Positions 24,802-32,775 of a DNA stretch of 64,000 bases are shown here, piece after piece; position 1 is the first letter of the stretch; every line of letters starts with the position of its first letter. This DNA comes from Neobacillus niacini (GTDB taxonomy: Bacteria > Bacillota > Bacilli > Bacillales > Cytobacillaceae): assembly GCF_023715785.1 (NCBI RefSeq), contig NZ_JAMBOX010000010.1, positions 62,001 through 126,000 on the forward strand, given 5' to 3'. Position numbers and translations under genes: made by a program. Below the pieces are notes generated by a model. The model was given only the letters and a program-made list of their open reading frames with translations, was not told where the DNA came from and did not search any database.

Positions 24802-26439
24802 TTATTCTACTAATGGCAATTTAATCTCTACCAGGGTTCCTTCGTTTTCTTTACTATGATAGGTGATACTGCCGTGGTGCTGCTTGATAATTTTATGGCA
24901 AATCATGATGCCGAGTCCTGTTCCCTTTTCTTTTAAACTGTAAAACGGCTCTCCCAAACGCGGCAACAGCTCTTCCGGGATGCCGCATCCATGGTCCTTG
25001 ACAGACACAACGCACTCACCCGGAGCGCCATTTCGAAGCTGGATATGGATCTCCCCACCTTCGGGCATTGCCTCCATGGCATTTTTGAAAATATTCAAGA
25101 ACACTTGTCTCAACTGATTTTTTTCGCAAGTTATAAAAAATGGAGATTTTTCCGATACCATTTGAAACTGGATCCCGTTCAGCAACGCTTGCGGAGACAA
25201 CAGCTCCATCGTATTTTCAATCAACTCCCGTAAATCAGCACCGACCATCTTAACCGCCTGCGGTTTGCCCAACGTGAGCATTTCGCTCGTAATGGTTTCA
25301 ATCCGACCCAACTCCCCCAGGAGCAATTCACTAAACTCAAAATCGTTATTGGTCGATTTGTAAAGCTGAATAAATCCTTTAATCGTTGTCAACGGATTAC
25401 GGATTTCGTGGGCGATCCCCGCCGCCAGTTCACCGACGATTGATAGTTTTTCAGATTGCAGAAGAATTTCCTCGGATTTTTTTCGTTCCGAAATATCGCG
25501 GCTAATAATGACGATATGCTCGACAGCGTGATTTTCCCCCTCAACGGGCACACAACGGGACTCAAATTCAATCCAGCGGCCACCCTTGTGCAGGAAACGA
25601 AATTCCATCGATTGCGATTCTTTCGATTCAAACATGCCCTGAATGGTATTTCTGAACATCCCGATATCGTCAGGATGAATAAACTCGCATAAATCCGCAC
25701 CCTCTAATTCGGATAGGTCGTACCCCAAAACAAGCTGGTGTGATGGGGAAAAGTAGCTGATGGAATGTTGCTTATCCATTACCTTAATCAGGTCGGAGGT
25801 ATTCTCGGCGATAAGGCGATAATTAAACTCACTCTCTTCCACCATTTTATACGTTTCTAGCAGTCTATCATTCAACCGATACAGCTTTAGATACGACTCG
25901 ATTAGTAAAACTCCCAGGACAACTCCTAACATAATAAACAGAATGTATTGTAAATGAAACAGCGGTTTGTCTGGAAAAACCTTAAAAATGATCGGAACAT
26001 CAATGACATAGACAACCAAATAGATCAAAAACAAGGCAACAGTTTTTTTGACGGCATTGAGCTTGGGTGTCAATAAATATACGATAAGAAAACCTACAAT
26101 GACGACTAACCAGCCAATTATAGGTGTTAACCAGTGACCGCCCGCCAAAAGTCGTGCGGCAATTGAAAAAGCAGCTGTAATAAGGCCGCCCACCGGGCCT
26201 AAATAGGCAAAACTGAGAATGACTGCAGCGTAGCGTAAATCGTACACATACCCTTCACGTTCGAAGGATAACGCTACAAGGACGGCAGTGATGATTCCCG
26301 CATAGATTCCTCCAAATATCCGATAGTGTTTAATCGGCCTAAAAGCAATGAAGGATCGGAGTACTAATGGTGTACTGGCAAATAAGGAAAAAAGCGAGAG
26401 ATTAACAACATAATCCAGCAGATTCAACGGACCCCACAT
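24802..26439 (-). CDS. PAS-domain sensor histidine kinase, sporulation-kinase-like
   Basis: A 545-residue membrane histidine kinase. Six or so helices fill residues 10-180, with a 5TM-5TMR_LYT-like pattern (GPVGGLITAAFS). A PAS domain lies at about 203-315, then the phospho-acceptor His344 in GIAHEIRNPLTTIKGF. The HATPase domain follows (NIFKNAMEAM N box, DHGCGIP G1 box, GTGLGIMI G2 box). The HEIRNPLTTIKGF H-box is that of Bacillus sporulation kinases such as KinB, which phosphorylate Spo0F and have no adjacent regulator gene, as here. ATG 26439 has a weak ribosome binding site; a TTG six codons on (SD GTGGGG) is possible. Confidence 0.88.
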   Translation of the reverse strand: MWGPLNLLDYVVNLSLFSLFASTPLVLRSFIAFRPIKHYRIFGGIYAGIITAVLVALSFEREGYVYDLRYAAVILSFAYLGPVGGLITAAFSIAARLLAGGHWLTPIIGWLVVIVGFLIVYLLTPKLNAVKKTVALFLIYLVVYVIDVPIIFKVFPDKPLFHLQYILFIMLGVVLGVLLIESYLKLYRLNDRLLETYKMVEESEFNYRLIAENTSDLIKVMDKQHSISYFSPSHQLVLGYDLSELEGADLCEFIHPDDIGMFRNTIQGMFESKESQSMEFRFLHKGGRWIEFESRCVPVEGENHAVEHIVIISRDISERKKSEEILLQSEKLSIVGELAAGIAHEIRNPLTTIKGFIQLYKSTNNDFEFSELLLGELGRIETITSEMLTLGKPQAVKMVGADLRELIENTMELLSPQALLNGIQFQMVSEKSPFFITCEKNQLRQVFLNIFKNAMEAMPEGGEIHIQLRNGAPGECVVSVKDHGCGIPEELLPRLGEPFYSLKEKGTGLGIMICHKIIKQHHGSITYHSKENEGTLVEIKLPLVE

Positions 26440-26498
26440 CCATTATCTAGTATATTTTCTATCATATATCAGATAATCTTTTATTGGAATACATTCCT

Positions 26499-26606
26499 TT
26501 ATCTAACATTTAAGTTTATTTGCGGAATCTCCATGATAAATGTGCTGCCTTTTCTAAGAGCGCTTTCCACGCTGATCGTTCCTCGGTGAGTGTCGACAAT
26601 CTAATA
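26499..26606 (-). pseudogene. Remnant of a second histidine kinase C-terminus
   Basis: Thirty-odd codons on the minus strand read IVDTHRGTISVESALRKG and then STFIMEIP before a stop. This is the end of an HATPase_c domain. An in-frame TAG lies right upstream, so only the tail survives. It is not the tail of the neighbouring intact kinase, which has its own. Confidence 0.65.
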
Positions 26607-26639
26607 GAGTTTGGTGAGAGGATTTATTTTTTATAAAAA

Positions 26640-26672
26640 GGAAAAACCCTGCCGCGGTTGTGGCAGAGCTTA
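26640..26672 (-). terminator. Terminator after the M20 hydrolase gene
   Basis: Minus strand CTGCC and GGCAG pair over an 8-nt loop and are followed by TTTTTCC. Confidence 0.65.
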
Positions 26673-26737
26673 AAAAATGAATGATGTTATTTGCGGATGT
26701 CGCTGTTTAATTTGCGATATCACGTATTTTCTTTGCG

Positions 26738-27970
26738 CTACCGTGCCAGCAGGCTAAGAACGGTATCCAAAACGACGTTTACCCCTTTTTCACAGTCCTC
26801 CCAAGACGTGAGTTCTTCCTCACAGTGGCTTTTTCCATTCACGCTTGGAACGAACAGCATCGCGGTTGGAACATAGTTAGCGATGAACTGGGCGTCATGG
26901 CCGGCTCCGCTGACCATTCGTTTATGGGAATAGCCAAGCATCTGTGCTGATTGTTCCAAAAGATTGCACAACTCCGGCTCGAACCAGACCGTATCACGAT
27001 CCCACAATTTCGTTACCTTGATCTCGCAGCCTTCGTTTTCGGTAAAGTTCTGCAACCCTTGAACGAAGTCCTTGAAGGTGTTGACGATTTCCATGTCTTT
27101 GTGGCGTGCCTCAAGTGTAAAGACGAATTTATTAGGAATGACTGTATGAATACTTGGATACACATTGACCCTGCCGATGGTGAAAACTAGCTCCGGATCA
27201 AGGTTACTGAGGTGATTGCGGATATCGTTGATGAGATTGTTTGCGGCAAACAGAGCATCCTTGCGCATCGTCATTGGGGTCGTCCCGGCATGATCGGATT
27301 CGCCCGTAACTTCAATTTCAAAGCAGGCCATTCCGACCACACATTCAACCACTCCAATGGTCAGCTTTTCCGATTCGAGGATCGGTCCCTGCTCGATGTG
27401 TAGTTCGAGGAAGGCTGATGCTTCCTTGAGGCGGTTATCTGAACTGCCTTCGTAACCGATTGCCTTAAGTGCTTCACCGAAGGTTGTTCCGGAAGCATCC
27501 TTCTTTTGCAGCATGGCCGCTTTATCGAATTTCCCCGAGAGGACTCCGGAGGCCATCATTGAAGGCTCAAACCTTGCCCCTTCTTCATTGGTAAAATTCA
27601 CAACAGTAATGGGATATTTAGGCTTAATATTTTGGTCGACGAGTGTTCTTACGACTTCCAACCCGGTTACGACACCGAGAACGCCATCGAAGCGGCCGCC
27701 CTTTTTTACCGAATCCAGATGGGAACCAATTAAAATCGGCGGTTTATTCTCCGTGCCTTCCAGAGTGGCGTACATGCAGCCCATATCGTCGACTTTAATC
27801 GTCATCCCCAGCTCCTCACAGCAGGAGCGGAAATAATCGCGCACCCGGCGATCCTCATCTGATAACGATAGCCGGGTAACACCATTGTTTTCCGTGCGGC
27901 CAAACTCGGCGAATCGCTCTAACTCCTGCTTCAGTCGTTCCCCGTTAATCAATATCTTTTGTTTTTGCAT
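26738..27970 (-). CDS. Zn-dependent hydrolase of the N-carbamoyl-amino-acid hydrolase / allantoate amidohydrolase family
   Basis: A 410-residue M20-fold amidohydrolase that hydrolyses an N-carbamoyl amino acid or a ureido compound. Metal ligands appear in the family order: GSHLDS (His), FDGVLG (Asp), TNEEGARF (catalytic Glu pair), ELHIEQGP (His) and GAGHDAQF (His). The recognition segment SDHAGTTPM is typical of the hydantoinase/carbamoylase branch (HyuC, AllC, AmaB). ATG 27970 has AAAGGGGGG upstream. No hydantoinase or allantoinase gene adjoins it, so the substrate stays open. A weak cre-like TGATAGCGTTTTTA lies in the promoter region (two mismatches). Confidence 0.88.
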   Translation of the reverse strand: MQKQKILINGERLKQELERFAEFGRTENNGVTRLSLSDEDRRVRDYFRSCCEELGMTIKVDDMGCMYATLEGTENKPPILIGSHLDSVKKGGRFDGVLGVVTGLEVVRTLVDQNIKPKYPITVVNFTNEEGARFEPSMMASGVLSGKFDKAAMLQKKDASGTTFGEALKAIGYEGSSDNRLKEASAFLELHIEQGPILESEKLTIGVVECVVGMACFEIEVTGESDHAGTTPMTMRKDALFAANNLINDIRNHLSNLDPELVFTIGRVNVYPSIHTVIPNKFVFTLEARHKDMEIVNTFKDFVQGLQNFTENEGCEIKVTKLWDRDTVWFEPELCNLLEQSAQMLGYSHKRMVSGAGHDAQFIANYVPTAMLFVPSVNGKSHCEEELTSWEDCEKGVNVVLDTVLSLLAR

Positions 27971-28164
27971 TTTTTAGCCCCCCTTTAAGATTTGATAGCG
28001 TTTTTAAAAATACCATGACAATAATGTCCTTTTAAAAATATTCAGTTAACTTTAATTATATCCCCCCTATGGAGGTTGTCATTAGACAAATCATAATAAA
28101 ATTCATAGCAATTGTTTTATAGTTTGTATGATTTAGGTGCTACCGGTTTATAAATGTCCAATCT

Positions 28165-28318
28165 GACCGGGACATCTATTTTTTCTTGCTCTCGGGCAAA
28201 TTGGACCTCTCTTTTTTACAGGATCACCTGTTTTTTCTTGCTCTCGGGCAAATAGGGCCTCTCTTTTTTACCGGGTCACATATTTTTTCATGCTTTCGTG
28301 CACATAGGATTTATCTAT
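28165..28318. repeat. Tandem array of three 52-bp intergenic repeats
   Basis: TTTTTTCTTGCTCTCGGGCA at 28179 recurs at 28231 and, diverged, at 28283: an exact 52-bp period. Each unit also contains GACCTCTCTTTTTTA or its variant. The sequence differs from the 51-bp array at 8.4 kb but the period and setting are alike. Apart from this array and a terminator, the 27.97-28.38 kb gap shows no gene. Confidence 0.8.
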
Positions 28319-28336
28319 ATCAATGACCCTTAATCT

Positions 28337-28373
28337 CATAAAAAATCGGATAACCCCAAGGGCTATCCGATCA
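28337..28373 (-). terminator. Terminator after the AAA ATPase gene
   Basis: ATCGGATA and TATCCGAT pair around an inner stem; on the minus strand the stem is followed by a T run. Confidence 0.8.
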
Positions 28374-28380
28374 AAACACA

Positions 28381-29418
28381 TTAATCTTCCTGGAATCCGA
28401 TAAAACCAATTGAAGCCACATCATCATCCCAAGATTGTATTTGCTGCTTATACTGGACCGACTTAAGGTCGCCGCACAATTTGGCGATGTCGACCTGCTG
28501 TTCGTAGTGCCATTCAAGAGCAATAGAAGTGTACAGTTCGTTCAACTGGGCATACGACAAGTCCTTCGTCACCTCCGCGACTTCCCTAATCCTCTCATCT
28601 GCTAAAATCCGGTCCAACTTTTTCGCAATTAAATACTGGTATCGAAGTTCCGTCGTCGGCAGCTTGATTTTATAAGCGCGGTCAAACCTGCCTGAGCGGT
28701 TCATCAGGGCCGGGTCAATTTTTTCGGGATAATTCGTCGTGCCAATCAGGAATACCCCTTCTTTCGAGGTTGCCCCGTCAAGCGTATTCAGGAACACCGA
28801 GCGAACTCCTGACGGCATCGAATCAATATCTTCTATCACGAGAACCATCGGCGCCAGCTTTAGAACAGAGCTGAATACCTCTTTAATCGTATAGCTAGAT
28901 GTATACTCGGTAATCTGCCAGTACGCCACCGGAGCATTGATACTACTGGCGATAGATTTCACGAGTGTCGTCTTGCCATTTCCCGGCCTGCCATATAATA
29001 AAATCCCACGTTTGTACGGAATATTATACGTTTTGAAAAATTCACCGCTCTCCGAGAAAAACTGGTCAATCGAGCGGTATATTTCCTTTTTCATCGATTC
29101 TTCCAAAAAGACATCCTCTCGTTTTACCAGACTATTAATACTTTCGATTTGGGTCTCGACACCATCCTCCGTATCAGTGTAAACGGTGACGTAGTTTTTA
29201 ATATAATCCCGCTTTCGTTTCAACACATATTGCAGGAACGACACAAGGCAAGAATCATTTTCGGCAAAAATCAGGTCACGGTGAAGTTCACCGTCGCTTT
29301 GGAAGGTCCATACACGGCAAAGCGCCACCCGATAGGCCGGATAATAATAGAGTCCATTGGCAATTCTCGGTTTGATGATAAACTCTAGTGCCTTATCGGT
29401 GTGGTTGGACGATATCGT
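28381..29418 (-). CDS. AAA ATPase (BCS1/YjoB-like) with a problematic start
   Basis: An AAA+ ATPase likely to remodel proteins. It has Walker A GRPGNGKTT, Walker B LVIEDID, sensor-1 GTTN and the arginine-finger region NRSGRFDRAY, so the motor domain is intact. It resembles B. subtilis YjoB. The 5' end is odd. The frame is open from a TAG at 29446-29448, yet the first ATG, GTG or TTG is the GTG at 29328, inside sequence that still looks coding (IIKPRIANGLYYYPAYRVALCRVW). A good AAGGAG site at about 29430 is followed, 8 nt later, by an ACG codon at 29418 in frame. I annotate from there (345 aa). It may be a mutated ATG, a rare start, or a frameshifted gene. Confidence 0.65.
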   Translation of the reverse strand, partial: TISSNHTDKALEFIIKPRIANGLYYYPAYRVALCRVWTFQSDGELHRDLIFAENDSCLVSFLQYVLKRKRDYIKNYVTVYTDTEDGVETQIESINSLVKREDVFLEESMKKEIYRSIDQFFSESGEFFKTYNIPYKRGILLYGRPGNGKTTLVKSIASSINAPVAYWQITEYTSSYTIKEVFSSVLKLAPMVLVIEDIDSMPSGVRSVFLNTLDGATSKEGVFLIGTTNYPEKIDPALMNRSGRFDRAYKIKLPTTELRYQYLIAKKLDRILADERIREVAEVTKDLSYAQLNELYTSIALEWHYEQQVDIAKLCGDLKSVQYKQQIQSWDDDVASIGFIGFQED

Positions 29419-29441
29419 CCGTGTTTCTCCTTCTTTGTGAA

Positions 29442-29552
29442 TTAGCTAAGCAGCTTCACTTCCGAAGATTCTACCTTCAAATCCTCTTCGAGAATCTCCC
29501 AAAATTCGTTAGAAGTGTCCTCATCGGAATACATGTGAAATTCGGCACCCAC
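29442..29552 (-). other. Short acidic reading frame upstream of the AAA ATPase
   Basis: Thirty-six codons from GTG 29552 (MGAEFHMYSDEDTSNEFWEI, then EEDLKVESSEVKLLS) end in TAA at 29442, just before the ATPase ribosome binding site. Composition is coding-like and acidic. It is either a small separate protein coupled to the ATPase or its frameshifted N-terminus. No good ribosome binding site was seen. Confidence 0.35.
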
Positions 29553-29606
29553 TTCTTCATGCTATTAGTATATTAGTCTAGTGGATTTGTTTTCAGTTTA
29601 GAGTAC

Positions 29607-29646
29607 TCAAAAAGAGCCCCAAGCAGGTGCTCGGAGCTCTTTTTCC
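29607..29646 (-). terminator. Terminator after tcyP
   Basis: AAAAAGAGC pairs with GCTCTTTTT around a GC-rich loop; minus strand direction fits tcyP, which ends 10 nt earlier. Confidence 0.8.
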
Positions 29647-29655
29647 ATAATTAAG

Positions 29656-31038
29656 TTACCCCTCAACGATGTCCGGCTGATGATAAACGTCGGTTTCAAG
29701 TTCGCTTGTGGCTTTGCTGGTGAGGACGCCCGCTGTCATTGCGCCGCTGACGTTTAGGGCAGTTCGGCCCATGTCAATCAACGGTTCGACGGAGATGAGC
29801 AAGCCGACGATGGCGATTGGCAAATTCATCACCGACAGGACGATGAGGGCTGCGAAGGTTGCGCCGCCGCCAACACCCGCGACACCGAAAGAACCGATGG
29901 TCACCACAAGAATTAGCGTCAGAATAAATGATAGACTGGTAGGGTCAACTCCCGCTGCCGGTGCGACCATGACGGCAAGCATCGCCGGATAAATCCCGGC
30001 ACAGCCATTCTGGCCAATCGTCAATCCAAATGAGCCGGCAAAATTGGCGATTCCCTCCGACACACCCAAATCCTTCGTCTGTGTTTTTATCGTCATCGGC
30101 AGCGTTCCGGCGCTGGTACGCGACGTAAATGCAAAAGTCAAAGTCGGCAATGATTTTTTAACATAATTGAACGGATTGAGTTTTGCCGACATCAACAAGA
30201 GCATATGAACGATAAACATGATGGCAAGCGCGACATAGGAAGCAATCACAAAAGTCCCTAGGTTCACGATCGCATCATAGTCGCTCGTTGCCGCCACTCT
30301 CGTAATAATCGCGAGAATCCCGTAAGGTGTCAGCCTTAGGATTAAGGTAACGACCCGCATGACGACTGCATACACCGTGTCGATAATTTTGGCAAAGAGC
30401 TCGGCATGCTCTGGTTCTTTACGCTTTACCCCAAGGTAGGCTATTCCGATCATGGCAGCAAAAATGACAACCGCAATGGTTGAAGTCGGCCGGGCGCCAG
30501 TTAAATCCTGAAACGGATTACTTGGAATGAAGTCAATGATTTGTTGTGGCAAGGTCAAGTTTTCCACTTGTGGAACTCGCTCCTCAAGTGCGGCATTCCT
30601 CGCCTTTTCCGCATCTCCTTCTGTTAACTGAACACCATCAAGGTTAAAACTAAGGGCAGAACCAATTCCGATGGCTGCCGCAATCGCGGTGGTGCCAAGC
30701 AGAATACCAATGACAAGGAAACTAATTTTGCCAATATTTTTTGTTAATTTTAATTTGGTAAACGCCCCGACAATGGAGACAAAAATGAGCGGCATGACTA
30801 CCATCTGTAGCAGCTTGACGTAACCGTTGCCGACGATATTGAACCATTCAATCGAGCGCGCTGTTATTTCGGATTCAGTTCCATAAATATAATGAAGAAT
30901 AATACCAAAAATAATACCTAATCCTAATCCCGCAAATACGCGCTTGGAAAACGAAACATGCTTCTTTTGCATCATGAACAGGCCATACATTAGCAGTAGC
31001 AGAACGGCAATGTTAACGATGATCAGAACAGTATTCAT
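29656..31038 (-). CDS. tcyP: L-cystine transporter TcyP (DAACS family)
   Basis: A sodium- or proton-coupled symporter of the dicarboxylate/amino acid:cation (DAACS) family, 460 residues, importing L-cystine. It has about eight helices plus re-entrant loops. The family motifs FTSRTSAGTLPMTI (HP1 serine-rich loop) and NGCAGIYPAMLAVMVAPAAG (NxG region of TM7 replaced by NGC) are those of the TcyP/YdjN branch rather than GltP. ATG 31038 follows GGAAGGAAG. It stands alone, with a long upstream region holding the ATCAAACGTTTGAT palindrome. CymR control would be expected from B. subtilis but I did not see a clear site. Confidence 0.9.
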   Translation of the reverse strand: MNTVLIIVNIAVLLLLMYGLFMMQKKHVSFSKRVFAGLGLGIIFGIILHYIYGTESEITARSIEWFNIVGNGYVKLLQMVVMPLIFVSIVGAFTKLKLTKNIGKISFLVIGILLGTTAIAAAIGIGSALSFNLDGVQLTEGDAEKARNAALEERVPQVENLTLPQQIIDFIPSNPFQDLTGARPTSTIAVVIFAAMIGIAYLGVKRKEPEHAELFAKIIDTVYAVVMRVVTLILRLTPYGILAIITRVAATSDYDAIVNLGTFVIASYVALAIMFIVHMLLLMSAKLNPFNYVKKSLPTLTFAFTSRTSAGTLPMTIKTQTKDLGVSEGIANFAGSFGLTIGQNGCAGIYPAMLAVMVAPAAGVDPTSLSFILTLILVVTIGSFGVAGVGGGATFAALIVLSVMNLPIAIVGLLISVEPLIDMGRTALNVSGAMTAGVLTSKATSELETDVYHQPDIVEG

Positions 31039-31132
31039 CTTCTTCCTTCCCTTCCTAGATAGTAGGAAACGCTAACACTGAATATCCCAATGCGCTAAGT
31101 CGGAATTCCAATTTCACTTTCTTTGTTACTTC

Positions 31133-31146
31133 ATCAAACGTTTGAT
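31133..31146. promoter_or_regulatory. 14-bp palindrome upstream of tcyP
   Basis: ATCAAACGTTTGAT is perfectly symmetric and identical to the centre of the palindrome at 24725-24738. It lies about 95 nt before the tcyP start, near a possible minus-strand -10 (TATACA). A shared regulator is plausible. Confidence 0.45.
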
Positions 31147-31211
31147 ATTTCATACATATGTATAATGGAAATTTAAAATACCATTCCGCCAGCCCCAAAC
31201 AATAAAATTTA

Positions 31212-31244
31212 CAAAAAAACTGATCCGCCTAAAATGCGAATCAG
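31212..31244 (-). terminator. Terminator of the permease/rocB operon
   Basis: Minus strand CTGATTCGC pairs with GCGGATCAG (one G-T) and ends in T7. It lies beyond the intergenic repeat, about 105 nt after the permease stop. Confidence 0.75.
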
Positions 31245-31256
31245 CCTTCATGATAA

Positions 31257-31312
31257 ATGTCCACCTGGGGAGGACAAAAATGGGGTTTTGTCCATGAACG
31301 GTGCCTGACACC
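31257..31312. repeat. Dispersed intergenic palindrome, copy 3
   Basis: TGTCCACCTGGGGAGGACA ... TTTTGTCCATGAACGGTGCC and TGACACC repeat the layout of the copies at 9.8 and 23.8 kb, with a longer centre. Confidence 0.72.
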
Positions 31313-31348
31313 CTTACCACCATTACATATAAACTAACATTGTAAATA

Positions 31349-32752
31349 TTAAAAGGTTTCGATTTTGCTGGATGGTGCTCCTGTTTTTTTGTTCTTGATG
31401 TGGTAGGACAGGTAGCATATTAATAGGAAGCCGAGACCGATGAGGAGCCCTGTGAGCTGTGTCGGGTCGAAGGCTAGGAAGATTAATATGGATACACAGA
31501 AGATGATACAGAAAAGTGGGACTAATGGGTAAAGCGGTACTTTATATTGCAGGTCTTCCAATTTCCCGCCGGCCTGTAAATACTTGCGGCGGAACATGAA
31601 CTGCGAAAAGGCAATTCCGATCCATGAGATGGTAACAGAAATTCCGGCAATCGACATCAACAATACAAACACCGTATCGGCAGCCAACACACTTGTCAGC
31701 AAGGATAGAAGCGAGAAAATCATGGTAAATACCAAGGCAGTAAACGGAACCTTTCGCCTAGATAATTTTCCGAAAACCGTTGGCGCCATCCCATCATGCG
31801 CCATCGCCCAAAGCAGACGAGTTGAAGCATAAATACATGAGTTCCCAACTGATAGAATCGCTGTCAGTATGACAAAGTTCATGATATCAGGCGCAAATGG
31901 TATTCCTGCCATATCCATCAACGTGACAAAGGGACTTTCCAATAAACCGAGTTCCTTGGTTGGAAACACGGCTGATAGGATAATAATAGAAGCTATATAA
32001 AAAATGATAATTCTAAAAAGGACATTTCGAATGGCTCGGGGTATATTCTTATGAGGTTCTTCACTCTCGCCGGCAGCAATTCCAATTAACTCTGATCCTT
32101 GATAAGAAAAAATAACATTCATCATCGTAACAAAAATGATGGCAATTCCCGCAGGGAACAGTCCTTTAGGAGCCAGGTTATCCATGAATGGCGCGGGTCT
32201 GTCCGCCAGTGGAATGATGCCAAAAATAGCTCCTGCTCCAATAATGATAAAGAAGATGACAGCCAATACTTTAATCCCCGCAAACCAATATTCGGCCTCG
32301 GCAAAACCTCTGGTCGTAAGCGCATTCAGAACAAACAACAGGGCAATGAAAATCGCGCACCAAATCCACACGGAGACGTCGGGAAACCATCGCTGCATCA
32401 AAATTCCTGCTGCGGTAAATTCCACTCCCGCAGTGGTCGCCGAACCGATAAAGTACATCCAGCCCAGCGAAAAGCCGGCAGCGGGATTAATAAATCTACT
32501 TGCATAGGTTTGGAACGATCCCGTTACAGGCATATAAACGGCCAGCTCACCAAGACACACCATCACCAAATATAAAATTAGGCCGCCAAATAAATACCCG
32601 ATTAACGCCCCGCCTGCACCAGCTTGGTTAATCGTATAGCCTGCGTTTAAAAATAATCCTGTCCCAATAACTCCCCCCAAAGAAAGCATAAACAAATGAC
32701 GCCGTTTCATGGATCTGTTTAACTGGTTCTGCTGCCCTTCTTTTTCAACCAT
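31349..32752 (-). CDS. APC family amino acid permease
   Basis: A 467-residue amino acid permease of the APC superfamily (AAT branch) with twelve predicted helices. The signature GGVIGTGLFLNAG in helix 1 binds the substrate backbone and is followed by the expected GELAVYMPVTGSF. The branch includes arginine, lysine, GABA and asparagine permeases. Its position at the end of an operon with rocB and two guanidino-modifying enzymes suggests a cationic, arginine-related substrate, but specificity cannot be read directly. ATG 32752 has AAGGGGTG 6 nt upstream, and the gene follows rocB by 23 nt. Confidence 0.87.
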   Translation of the reverse strand: MVEKEGQQNQLNRSMKRRHLFMLSLGGVIGTGLFLNAGYTINQAGAGGALIGYLFGGLILYLVMVCLGELAVYMPVTGSFQTYASRFINPAAGFSLGWMYFIGSATTAGVEFTAAGILMQRWFPDVSVWIWCAIFIALLFVLNALTTRGFAEAEYWFAGIKVLAVIFFIIIGAGAIFGIIPLADRPAPFMDNLAPKGLFPAGIAIIFVTMMNVIFSYQGSELIGIAAGESEEPHKNIPRAIRNVLFRIIIFYIASIIILSAVFPTKELGLLESPFVTLMDMAGIPFAPDIMNFVILTAILSVGNSCIYASTRLLWAMAHDGMAPTVFGKLSRRKVPFTALVFTMIFSLLSLLTSVLAADTVFVLLMSIAGISVTISWIGIAFSQFMFRRKYLQAGGKLEDLQYKVPLYPLVPLFCIIFCVSILIFLAFDPTQLTGLLIGLGFLLICYLSYHIKNKKTGAPSSKIETF

Positions 32753-32775
32753 TTTCCACACCCCTTTTTAGTGGA

